Source: Anaerolineae bacterium (GTDB lineage: Bacteria > Chloroflexota > Anaerolineae > Anaerolineales > Villigracilaceae). From it: a DNA stretch of 5,223 bases. Below the pieces are notes generated by a model. The model saw only the letters and a list, made by a program, of their open reading frames with translations, did no database searches and was not told the DNA's origin. The translations under genes were made by a program, and so were the position numbers. The DNA lies in NCBI GenBank assembly GCA_003484265.1, contig DNDO01000055.1, positions 8,860 through 14,082 on the forward strand. Reading direction: 5' to 3'. Positions 1-5,223 of the stretch are shown one piece after another; within the stretch, counting starts at the first letter, position 1, and each line of letters begins with the position of its first letter.

Positions 1-1280
1 AACGCCCACCCATCCTGAACTACTTTCTTCAACTCTTCGTAATCTTTGGGCTCATGGATGTTGGCGTCGCGGTATTCAGTGGCGCGCTCGAGGAGTGAAG
101 CCTGTATTTCGACGAGGAGTCCGCTCACAGTCGAGGCGAGACCCGCTTGAGGTACGAAGGATTTGCCTTCCCTGCCGGGCTTGTCACGGCGGGCAAGCGC
201 AACGGATTCCTTTTCGACATCCTTGGGACCGATCTCTACGCGGACGGGAACGCCGCGCATCTCCCAATCGTTGAATTTGAATCCACTGCTGACGTTATCG
301 CGGTCATCCATTTTGACGCGGATTCCTGCGGCTTTGAGTTCCATGAAAATACGATCGGCGACCTCCATAACTTTTGCTTTTTCATCTTCCTTTTTGAAGA
401 TGGGAACGATGACCGCCTGAATAGGCGCGAGGCGGGGAGGCAGCACGAGCCCCTGATCGTCACCGTGCACCATGATCATCGCGCCGATGATGCGTGACGA
501 GATCGCCCATGAGGTGGTCTCAGCATATTGCAGTGTGTTTTCCTTGTTTAGGAATTGAATTTCGAACGCCTTGGCAAAGTTTGTGCTGAAATAATGCGAC
601 GTGCCGGATTGAAGCGCTTTTTTATCCCACATCATTGCTTCGATGGATGTTGTAGTGTGCGCGCCCGCAAATCGTTCGGTTTCACTCTTTAGACCTTTGA
701 TGACAGGGATCGCGGCTTCTTCAACACTGAAGCGTTCGTAAATATCGAGAATCCGGTACATCTCCTCTTTGGCTTCTTCTGCCGTGGAATGTGCAGTGTG
801 ACCTTCGTGCCAGTAAAACTCTGCAGTGCGCAAAAAAAGCTTTGTGCGCAACTCCCAGCGAAGGACAGAACCCCATTGCACGATCAGGATGGGCAGGTCG
901 CGCCACGATTTGATCCACTTGGAATACATGTGCCCGATTATGGTTTCGGAAGTGGGACGCACAGCCAGTTTTTCTTCCAGTTCCTGACCGCCGCCGTGTG
1001 TTACGACCGCAAGTTCTGGGGCGAAGCCCTCCACGTGTTCCTTTTCCTTTTCAAAGAAGGAAACGGGAATTAACGTTGGGAATGCTGCGTTGACGTGACC
1101 TGTCGCTTTGAACTCCTTGTCGAGCCAGGACATGATATTTTCCCATAGCGCCCAGCCATAGGGTTTGACAACCATGCATCCGCGCACCGGCGCGTAATCG
1201 GCAAGGTCTGCTTTTAAAACGAGTTGGTTGTACCATTCTGCAAAATCTTCTGCACGGGTGGGTAATTTTTCTTCAGCCAT
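1..1280 (-). CDS. proS: Prolyl-tRNA synthetase, eukaryote/archaeon-like short type (partial, 3' end cut by window)
   Basis: Cytoplasmic class II aminoacyl-tRNA synthetase that joins L-proline to tRNA-Pro using ATP. The reading frame is open for 426 codons from the ATG at 1280 to the window edge, and I followed it with no frameshift. Visible landmarks: proline-site 'RPTSE' (residues 108-112); motif 2 from 'RWELRT' (141-146) through 'WHEGHTAH' (157-164); motif 3 region 'HGDDQGLVLPPRLAP' (272-286); then an anticodon-binding domain from about residue 287, including 'DNVSSGFKFNDWEMRGVP'. There is no bacterial editing (INS) insertion between motifs 2 and 3, so this is the short Thermus/eukaryote-like type. 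Such enzymes usually have about 480 residues, so roughly 50 C-terminal residues, including most of the zinc-binding tail, lie outside the window. The start is supported by AGAGGA a few bases upstream. It follows the LOG-family gene after 75 nt and is probably in the same transcript. Confidence 0.96.
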   Translation of the reverse strand, partial: MAEEKLPTRAEDFAEWYNQLVLKADLADYAPVRGCMVVKPYGWALWENIMSWLDKEFKATGHVNAAFPTLIPVSFFEKEKEHVEGFAPELAVVTHGGGQELEEKLAVRPTSETIIGHMYSKWIKSWRDLPILIVQWGSVLRWELRTKLFLRTAEFYWHEGHTAHSTAEEAKEEMYRILDIYERFSVEEAAIPVIKGLKSETERFAGAHTTTSIEAMMWDKKALQSGTSHYFSTNFAKAFEIQFLNKENTLQYAETTSWAISSRIIGAMIMVHGDDQGLVLPPRLAPIQAVIVPIFKKEDEKAKVMEVADRIFMELKAAGIRVKMDDRDNVSSGFKFNDWEMRGVPVRVEIGPKDVEKESVALARRDKPGREGKSFVPQAGLASTVSGLLVEIQASLLERATEYRDANIHEPKDYEELKKVVQDGWA

Positions 1281-1302
1281 TTTGTCCTCTTTATTTTTGA
1301 TC

Positions 1303-1335
1303 ATTGCGATGGCGGTGATTTCCGCCCAAAGCAAT
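1303..1335. repeat. Two-tier inverted repeat (possible RNA hairpin) between LOG-family gene and proS
   Basis: ATTGC (1303-1307) pairs with GCAAT (1331-1335). Inside it GGCGG (1311-1315) pairs with CCGCC (1322-1326) around a 6-nt loop, with a small asymmetric internal loop between the two stems. Neither strand has a T tract directly after it, so it is not a convincing intrinsic terminator. On the minus strand it ends about 22 nt before the proS start codon and leaves the SD (AGAGGA) free. It could be an mRNA processing or stability element that adjusts proS expression relative to the genes before it. It could also be chance. Confidence 0.4.
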
Positions 1336-1355
1336 CTCTATCAGCTTGTTGGGAA

Positions 1356-1883
1356 TTATTTCAATATCTCAACGGCAGTATTCACATCTTGTGCGAATTT
1401 CAATAGTTCCTTTTGATTCGCAGTCATGTATCCATCAAACTCTTTGAAAAACTGATCGAACGTGGACTGCCAGCCATGCCCGATCAGTATCAACGGCCTG
1501 CGGGGTAGTGACTCGACGATCATCAAATTCCACATCAAAGCGACTTCGGTCACCGTGCCTGCTCCACCGGGGAGGGCTATCGCCGCATCGCATCCTTCTA
1601 TCAGGGCTTGCAACCGTTCAATGAGCGTTTTCTTGCGCCGTTCCTCTTTCACCCATTGATTTGGTTTGACGGCTCTCCACGCTTCGATATCCTCACACGT
1701 CACACCGACGACGTGTCCGCCAGCCTCATGCGCGCCGCGCGAGACAGCTTCCATCGTGCCGATGTAGCCGCCTGTAAGCACGGTATGTCCGCTTTGAACC
1801 AACAGCCTGCCGAGTTCTTGCGCTTCGGTATAGGCTGTGTCGCCTTCTTTGGGTTGTGAACCGCCAAATACAGATATATTCAT
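1356..1883 (-). CDS. LOG-family (lysine decarboxylase-like) Rossmann nucleotide-binding protein
   Basis: A 175-residue soluble protein of the LOG/TIGR00725-like superfamily. Studied members cleave cytokinin riboside 5'-monophosphates or other nucleoside monophosphates to the free base and ribose 5-phosphate. In sequence order: an N-terminal strand with 'FGGSQ' (6-10), nucleotide-binding 'GGYIGTMEAVSRGA' (38-51), a basic 'RRKKT' patch (82-86) where the family has its RK catalytic or phosphate-binding pair, and the signature 'PGGAGTVTE' (105-113). The final Glu of that signature (E113) is kept, while the preceding Glu of PGGxGTxEE is Thr. Length is normal for the family. The ATG at 1883 has only a weak SD (GGA about 7 nt upstream). 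It lies 40 nt after the MazG-like gene and 75 nt before proS. Family membership is sure; the substrate is not. A nucleotide salvage or clean-up role would fit the MazG-like neighbour. Confidence 0.9.
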   Translation of the reverse strand: MNISVFGGSQPKEGDTAYTEAQELGRLLVQSGHTVLTGGYIGTMEAVSRGAHEAGGHVVGVTCEDIEAWRAVKPNQWVKEERRKKTLIERLQALIEGCDAAIALPGGAGTVTEVALMWNLMIVESLPRRPLILIGHGWQSTFDQFFKEFDGYMTANQKELLKFAQDVNTAVEILK

Positions 1884-1923
1884 TTCAATCCAATGCCGTC
1901 TGTTTCGATACGCGTTCGACTAC

Positions 1924-2235
1924 TCAACCAGTATCGTTATCCCATGTTCTCGTTTTATTCACTTCTATCTTTTTTAACACCGCTTCTTCCAGGTCGATCC
2001 CTGAAACGGACGCGAGTTGCAGGAGGTATAACGCCACATCCGCGATTTCGCTTCCCAATTCATCCTTATCCCTGATCTCCTCGGAGAATTGAAAGTGTTC
2101 CAGAATCTCAGCCGCTTCTATCGAAAGGGAGACCGCCAGGTTGCGCGCCGTCTGCGGGCGTTTGGTGTCCTTGTCGTACCAGCCTTTCGAGCGGACGAGG
2201 CGGTTCATTTCTTCGGTGAGTTCTTTTATATCCAT
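1924..2235 (-). CDS. MazG-like nucleotide pyrophosphohydrolase
   Basis: A 103-residue all-alpha NTP pyrophosphatase of the MazG/RS21-C6 (dCTPase-like) superfamily. These enzymes hydrolyse (d)NTPs to (d)NMP and pyrophosphate with Mg2+, usually to remove non-canonical nucleotides. The metal-binding acidic residues are visible: 'SIEAAEILEHF' (E40 and E43), then 'DELGSEIADVALYLL' (E63 and D66). The basic tail 'KKIEVNKTRTW' (88-98) matches the family's C-terminal helix. The frame also has an ATG 24 codons upstream at 2307, but that extension would run through the terminator hairpin and has no family-like sequence. The ATG at 2235 has a strong SD (GGGGAG, 10 nt upstream), so I use it. It is the first full-length gene of the minus-strand cluster and sits downstream of an attenuator-like leader. 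The exact nucleotide substrate cannot be told from sequence. Confidence 0.9.
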   Translation of the reverse strand: MDIKELTEEMNRLVRSKGWYDKDTKRPQTARNLAVSLSIEAAEILEHFQFSEEIRDKDELGSEIADVALYLLQLASVSGIDLEEAVLKKIEVNKTRTWDNDTG

Positions 2236-2245
2236 GTCAATTATT

Positions 2246-2270
2246 CTCCCCTCTTCCTCTTTGTAGAGGG
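2246..2270 (-). promoter_or_regulatory. Ribosome binding site with two competing hairpins
   Basis: On the minus strand the SD of the MazG-like gene (GGGGAG at 2251-2246) lies in a purine run. CCCTCT (2270-2265) can pair either with AGAGG (2260-2256, loop ACAA), leaving the SD open, or with AGAGGG (2254-2249), covering most of the SD. The two pairings exclude each other. The pairing is seen in the sequence; a regulatory effect is inference, because purine-rich SD regions form such pairs easily. Confidence 0.35.
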
Positions 2271-2282
2271 TTGGGGCGCGAC

Positions 2283-2318
2283 TAAAATAAAAACGGCTCG
2301 CCAGCATCTGGGAGCCGT
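2283..2318 (-). terminator. Intrinsic (Rho-independent) terminator, minus strand, upstream of the MazG-like gene
   Basis: ACGGCTC (2293-2299) pairs with GAGCCGT (2312-2318), and the stem continues inward as CCAG (2301-2304) with CTGG (2308-2311) around a 3-nt loop, with one bulged base at 2300. That makes 11 pairs, mostly G-C. Read on the minus strand it is followed at once by TTTTTATTTTAG. On the plus strand no T tract follows, so the direction is clear. No full-length minus-strand gene lies upstream within the window, where the divergent permease begins. It therefore probably ends a short leader or small RNA started near 2395, about 50 nt before the MazG-like start codon. Confidence 0.8.
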
Positions 2319-2334
2319 CAGTTGACGTGATGAA

Positions 2335-2392
2335 CTGAACCTTATCCAGACCAGGCAGATGTGAATTTGTTGAGGGACGGCAACGGGTTCAG
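2335..2392. repeat. Inverted repeat framing the leader region
   Basis: CTGAACC (2335-2341) and GGTTCAG (2386-2392) are perfect 7-nt complements separated by 44 nt. In the minus-strand leader RNA they would form a closing stem. Inside it GTTG and CAAC can form a small sub-hairpin around CCGTCCCT. Just downstream lies the terminator hairpin. This is consistent with a folded leader, but arms this short also occur by chance. Confidence 0.35.
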
Positions 2393-2395
2393 CAT
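2342..2395 (-). CDS. Possible leaderless leader peptide (17 aa)
   Basis: An ATG at 2395-2393 opens a 17-codon frame, MLNPLPSLNKFTSAWSG, ending in TAA at 2344-2342. The ATG lies about 7 nt after a TATAAT box, so a transcript from that box would begin at or next to the ATG and lack an SD. The ORF ends 24 nt before the terminator stem. Two of 17 codons are proline (both CCG, codons 4 and 6) and one is tryptophan. A proline-sensing leader would suit an operon that includes proS, but two Pro codons in this length are weak evidence. I recognise no family. It may be a chance ORF. Confidence 0.2.
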   Translation of the reverse strand: MLNPLPSLNKFTSAWSG

Positions 2396-2401
2396 GCGCA
2401 A

Positions 2402-2407
2402 ATTATA
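2402..2407 (-). promoter_or_regulatory. Putative -10 box for the minus-strand cluster
   Basis: A perfect TATAAT on the minus strand lies in the AT-rich centre of the divergent intergenic region. Seventeen bases upstream the hexamer is TCCAAT, a poor match to TTGACA, so the -35 is weak or absent. Initiation would fall near 2395, giving a leader of about 160 nt before the MazG-like start codon. The same AT-rich stretch may serve the divergent plus-strand operon, for which I see no convincing promoter. Confidence 0.45.
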
Positions 2408-2467
2408 CCTGAAATTTCCACGACATTGGATTCTTTTGCGGGTAAAATTGAAGCGGAGATTTATCCC

Positions 2468-3541
2468 ATGCCGCCTCTTCTTCAATTCATCATCCGCAGG
2501 TTTTTGGTCGTCCCGGTTTCTTTGATCGTCATTACTCTGGTCTTATATGGCGGCGTTATGCTCACGCCTCCGGAGGCGAGGGCACAGTTGTACTTTCCGG
2601 CGCGTATGAATCAAAATTTGACGGATGCACAGTTGGAGAAGTTTCAGGAAGAGATCATCGAACGCTATCATTTACGAGACCCTTATCTTGTGCAATATTC
2701 GTATTGGGTCGGTTCGTTGTTCGATGGCACATGGGGGTTCAGCCAGTCTTTGAACGAGGAGGTCTTGCCAGCTCTTCTCAAGCGGACGCCGGTTACGTTG
2801 GAGCTATCATTGTATTCTCTTTTGTTACTGATACCACTCGGGCTCATAAGCGGAGTGATCTCCGGGTGGCGGCGCTCGGGGATTTTTGACCGCCTATTTC
2901 GGGGTACGGCTTTCCTGAGTACATCCACTCCCATGTTCATATTAGCGATGGTTTTACTGTCTGCGTTTTATATTAATCTGGGCTGGTTCGCACCAGGGCG
3001 CATCAGCCTGAATTACGGCCTGGAATTTTCAAACGGCACGTTCAATCAGATCACCGGGTTGTTAACGATAGACAGCTTGTTGAACGGACGCCTCGACATC
3101 TTTGCTGACGCATGGAAACACCTTGCCATGCCGGTCTTTACCTTGAGCTTGTATCATTGGGCAACGTTGGGACGAGTCACTCGCTCGACCATGATCGCCG
3201 AACGTGATAAGGAATACATTCTGGCTGCGAAGGCGCGCGGCGTGAGGGAGCGGCGGGTTGTCTGGAGCCACGCGTTTTATAACATGCTATCGCCATCCCT
3301 GACAAGTATGACCCTCTCAGCCGCGACGATTGTGACCGGGGTTTTCGTTTCAGAGATCATTTTTGATTTCAACGGCGTGTCGGCTGTGATCGTGAAAGCC
3401 ATGAGCGGCATACCCGACTCTGCCGCCGCTCTGGGGTTTGCCGTGTATAGCGTAATCATGGTTCTCCTTTTGATGTTTGTGCTGGATGTGTTGCAGGCGT
3501 TTTTTGATCCGCGAGTGCGCGAAGGGGTATTGAGATCATGA
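2468..3541 (+). CDS. ABC transporter permease, DppB/OppB type
   Basis: Inner-membrane permease, one half of the translocation channel of a peptide/nickel-class ABC importer. From the ATG at 2468 it has 357 residues, slightly longer than the usual 310-340. Likely membrane segments lie at about 11-32, 109-133, 146-170, 220-236, 281-303 and 321-341. Family marks: 'RYHLRDPYLVQYSYWVG' (66-82); 'STSTPMFILA' (151-160); the EAA coupling loop 'EYILAAKARGV' (249-259), which contacts the ATPase; and C-terminal 'DPRVREG' (347-353). I prefer this ATG to the upstream TTG at 2426 because GGAG lies 9 nt before it and the protein then begins directly with the first membrane helix. It overlaps the next permease by 4 nt (ATGA). 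Dipeptides, oligopeptides, nickel and sugars are all possible substrates; sequence alone does not decide. Confidence 0.94.
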   Translation: MPPLLQFIIRRFLVVPVSLIVITLVLYGGVMLTPPEARAQLYFPARMNQNLTDAQLEKFQEEIIERYHLRDPYLVQYSYWVGSLFDGTWGFSQSLNEEVLPALLKRTPVTLELSLYSLLLLIPLGLISGVISGWRRSGIFDRLFRGTAFLSTSTPMFILAMVLLSAFYINLGWFAPGRISLNYGLEFSNGTFNQITGLLTIDSLLNGRLDIFADAWKHLAMPVFTLSLYHWATLGRVTRSTMIAERDKEYILAAKARGVRERRVVWSHAFYNMLSPSLTSMTLSAATIVTGVFVSEIIFDFNGVSAVIVKAMSGIPDSAAALGFAVYSVIMVLLLMFVLDVLQAFFDPRVREGVLRS

Positions 3542-4497
3542 GAAGGTTTCGCCGTTTCTTTTCCCGTATTCAAAACTGGATCGCCTTCCTGATCGTCCTT
3601 ACCTTCTTTGGTATAGCAATTGCTGCGCCTGCACTTTCTCCTGACGACCCAAAACAGCCAGGTCCGTTTATGCAGGTTGGGCGGGCAACACGCGGTGAAC
3701 CGCAACCTCCGGATGAGATAGCAATTCTCGGCATGTTGCCGCGCGGGATCGATGTCTATCACGCGCTTGTGTGGGGCGCACGGGATGCGCTCAAATTCGG
3801 GTTGATCGTTACGATCAGCACTGCATTTTTCGGTATTTTTTATGGAGCATTATCCGGCGCTGTCAGCCAGCGAATAAGCGGATTGTTAATGAGCGTTGCC
3901 GATTCGTTCCTGGCTTTCCCTCCCATTGCAGGCGTGGTTTTTCTGCAACAGCTCTTCGCCGCAACAGTGACCGCGATGGGCGGCATTTTTTTCAGGTCAG
4001 AATATTATGGCTTGGTGATCGAGATCAAGGGTCCTGCAACCCTGATACAGACACTGCTTGAAAGCGTCAACCCGCTCATGCTGAGCCTGATCGTCTTTTC
4101 GTGGATGCCCTACGCTCGCCTCGTTAACTCCATCGTGCTGACCCTGCGTCGAACGGATTTTGTCCAAGCCGCTCGCGCCCTGGGCGGCAGCCCATTGTGG
4201 GTCATGCGCAGGCACTTGCTTCCCAATTCCATTGCGCCTGCAATGGTGCTGGCGGCGCGTGATGTCGGTGGCGTTGTGCTAACGCAGGCAACGCTCACGT
4301 TCATCAACATCGGAGGAGACTCGGTCTGGGGTTCCATGCTTGCACAGGGGCGCAACTGGGTCATCGGTCCGGGCGGAAACCTTCTCACGTATTGGTGGGT
4401 TTTCCTTCCGCCAACGCTGGCTGTCATGTTATTTGGCATTGCGTGGAATATGTTCGGCGACGGCTTGAGTGACGTCTTTGACCCTCGCTCGTTGTAA
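3538..4497 (+). CDS. ABC transporter permease, DppC/OppC type
   Basis: Partner permease of the preceding gene; DppB and DppC types form the channel heterodimer. It has 319 residues, with a first membrane segment at about 14-31 and further ones near 86-109, 119-139, 178-197, 235-256 and 285-305. The EAA coupling loop is clear: 'DFVQAARALGGSPLWVMRRHLLPN' begins at residue 207, and the C-terminus is 'FDPRSL'. The usual 'GTDxxGRDVLSR' ahead of the second helix is changed to 'GMLPRGIDVYHALVWGAR' (65-82), losing the TD and the Arg of GRD, so the periplasmic part is somewhat unusual. The ATG overlaps the upstream stop codon, and AAGGGG lies 10 nt before it, so translation is probably coupled. No solute-binding protein or ATPase gene is adjacent on the visible side. 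Confidence 0.94.
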   Translation: MRRFRRFFSRIQNWIAFLIVLTFFGIAIAAPALSPDDPKQPGPFMQVGRATRGEPQPPDEIAILGMLPRGIDVYHALVWGARDALKFGLIVTISTAFFGIFYGALSGAVSQRISGLLMSVADSFLAFPPIAGVVFLQQLFAATVTAMGGIFFRSEYYGLVIEIKGPATLIQTLLESVNPLMLSLIVFSWMPYARLVNSIVLTLRRTDFVQAARALGGSPLWVMRRHLLPNSIAPAMVLAARDVGGVVLTQATLTFINIGGDSVWGSMLAQGRNWVIGPGGNLLTYWWVFLPPTLAVMLFGIAWNMFGDGLSDVFDPRSL

Positions 4498-4499
4498 AA

Positions 4500-5223
4500 A
4501 TGGATATAAAGTCTCGGCTTGAATCCTCCCTTTCGGTGAACCATCGGCATCTGCTGAATTTTATTGCGGATATTGGTGGCGGGCTTGGTTTTCCCATATA
4601 CATCGTCGGCGGTTCAGTACGGGACCTGTTGCTTGGCCGCGCCATCAATGACTTTGACCTCACCGTAGAAGGGGATTCCGGTGCATTGGCGGAATCCCTG
4701 CTGAGGAAACTTGGGGGCAAAATAATGGTCCATTCTAAATTTGGGACTGCACGATGGACGCCGACAGAATCAACTTTCGAAAGATTGGGTATCCCCGTAC
4801 TCGCGGCAAATAGCCTCCCGCCTCATCTTGATTTCGTTTCAACACGCACGGAGACTTATTCGACCGCTGGCGCATTGCCGACTGTCAAACGTGCCTCGAT
4901 AGAGGTCGATCTGCGACGTCGTGATTTCACGGTCAATGCCCTGGCGGTGCGTATTGATGGTGTCCATTTTGGGGAGTTGGTAGATGTCGCCGACGGGCGA
5001 TCAGACATCGAGCGGGGTTTGATCCGTGTCCTCCATCCCAAATCATTTATTGACGATCCCACACGTATGTTCCGTGCGGTCCGTTATGCGGTGCGCTATG
5101 GATTTGAGATCGAACCTGAAACGCTGAGGTTGATCAACGAAGATTCGAGACATGTTTTGTCTGAGTTGAGCGGCGAGCGACTGCGAAACGAATTTGATTT
5201 GATATTTGAAGAGGCGAACCCGA
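4500..5223 (+). CDS. cca: CCA-adding enzyme / poly(A) polymerase family tRNA nucleotidyltransferase (partial, 3' end cut by window)
   Basis: Class II nucleotidyltransferase that builds or repairs the 3'-CCA end of tRNAs from CTP and ATP; related enzymes add only A. The frame is open for 241 codons from the ATG at 4500 to the window edge. Order of motifs: 'GGSVRDLLLG' (37-46); catalytic 'DFDL' with metal ligands D51 and D53; 'DFVSTRTETY' (111-120); 'RRDFTVNALA' (140-149), which binds ribose and triphosphate; 'VDVADGRSDI' (161-170); and 'DDPTRMFRAVRY' (185-196), the base-templating region, with Asp where many CCA enzymes have Glu in EDxxR. 'GERLRNEF' (225-232) belongs to the body domain. The C-terminal part is missing, so an HD, CBS or other extra domain cannot be judged. 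The start is 2 nt after the permease stop with no visible SD, suggesting translational coupling. CCA-adding and A-adding activity cannot be told apart here. Confidence 0.92.
   Translation, partial: MDIKSRLESSLSVNHRHLLNFIADIGGGLGFPIYIVGGSVRDLLLGRAINDFDLTVEGDSGALAESLLRKLGGKIMVHSKFGTARWTPTESTFERLGIPVLAANSLPPHLDFVSTRTETYSTAGALPTVKRASIEVDLRRRDFTVNALAVRIDGVHFGELVDVADGRSDIERGLIRVLHPKSFIDDPTRMFRAVRYAVRYGFEIEPETLRLINEDSRHVLSELSGERLRNEFDLIFEEANP
4672..4698. repeat. Perfect 9-bp inverted repeat inside the nucleotidyltransferase gene
   Basis: GGGATTCCG (4672-4680) and CGGAATCCC (4690-4698) are perfect complements around a 9-nt loop, within codons of the catalytic head just after the DFDL motif. No T tract follows on either strand, so it is not an intrinsic terminator. 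It may form an mRNA hairpin or be a by-product of the codons for this Gly-Asp-Ser...Ala-Glu-Ser stretch. Confidence 0.4.

Noticed and set aside
147..497. Plus-strand 116-codon ORF antisense to proS
   Set aside because: The opposite strand carries continuous, motif-rich ProRS coding sequence in this stretch. The antisense frame is a by-product of it.
1228..1416. Plus-strand 62-codon ORF with a hydrophobic stretch across the LOG-proS gap
   Set aside because: It overlaps the ends of two well-supported minus-strand genes, has no SD and shows no recognisable domain.
2236..2307. A 24-codon N-terminal extension of the MazG-like gene from the ATG at 2307
   Set aside because: It runs through the terminator hairpin and U tract and resembles no family sequence, while the ATG at 2235 has a strong SD and begins the conserved domain.
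2320..2400. tRNA, SRP RNA or T-box in the divergent intergenic region
   Set aside because: Short stretches recall a T-arm (GGGTTCA) and SRP RNA (CAGGCAGATG), but no cloverleaf, SRP core or T-box sequence can be assembled around them.
2426..2467. A 14-codon extension of the DppB-type permease from TTG at 2426
   Set aside because: There is no SD before the TTG. The ATG at 2468 has GGAG at good spacing and leads directly into the first membrane helix.
2565..2578. 14-bp perfect palindrome CGCCTCCGGAGGCG in the DppB-type permease gene
   Set aside because: It is a coding stretch for Thr-Pro-Pro-Glu-Ala. One such palindrome in 5 kb is not far from chance and nothing else points to an operator.
3277..3762. 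Minus-strand 161-codon ORF antisense to the permease junction
   Set aside because: Its sequence is low-similarity, polar and Thr/Arg-rich, as expected from the reverse of membrane-protein codons. It lies over two clear permease genes.

Overview
The window is ordinary-looking bacterial chromosome of roughly balanced base composition. It holds two divergent gene clusters that share one short control region. The best taxonomic guess is a Chloroflexota (Anaerolineae-like) bacterium. This rests on the eukaryote/archaeon-like ProRS, the 'DDPTR' style of the tRNA nucleotidyltransferase and the general feel of the proteins. It is inference, not proof.

Left half, minus strand, read from 2235 down to 1: a MazG-like nucleotide pyrophosphohydrolase (1924-2235), a LOG-family Rossmann protein (1356-1883) and prolyl-tRNA synthetase (1-1280, cut by the window edge before its last ~50 residues). 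Gaps are 40 and 75 nt, so the three can be co-transcribed. The first two belong to families that act on nucleotides; the third charges tRNA-Pro.

Centre, 2236-2467: the divergent control region. On the minus strand it contains a TATAAT box (2402-2407), a possible leaderless 17-codon ORF (2342-2395), a strong intrinsic terminator (2283-2318) placed before rather than after the operon, and an SD that can pair with upstream leader sequence. Together these look like an attenuated mRNA leader, or a small RNA gene of about 110 nt. This is the least explained and most interesting part of the window.

Right half, plus strand: two permeases of the DppB/DppC (peptide/nickel-type) ABC importer family (2468-3541 and 3538-4497) overlap by ATGA. 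They are followed after 2 nt by a class II CCA-adding/poly(A) polymerase family gene (4500 to the window end, partial). The binding protein and ATPase the permeases need are not in the window.

I see no mobile element, CRISPR array, rRNA or tRNA gene, and no clear sign of a previously undescribed multi-gene system.
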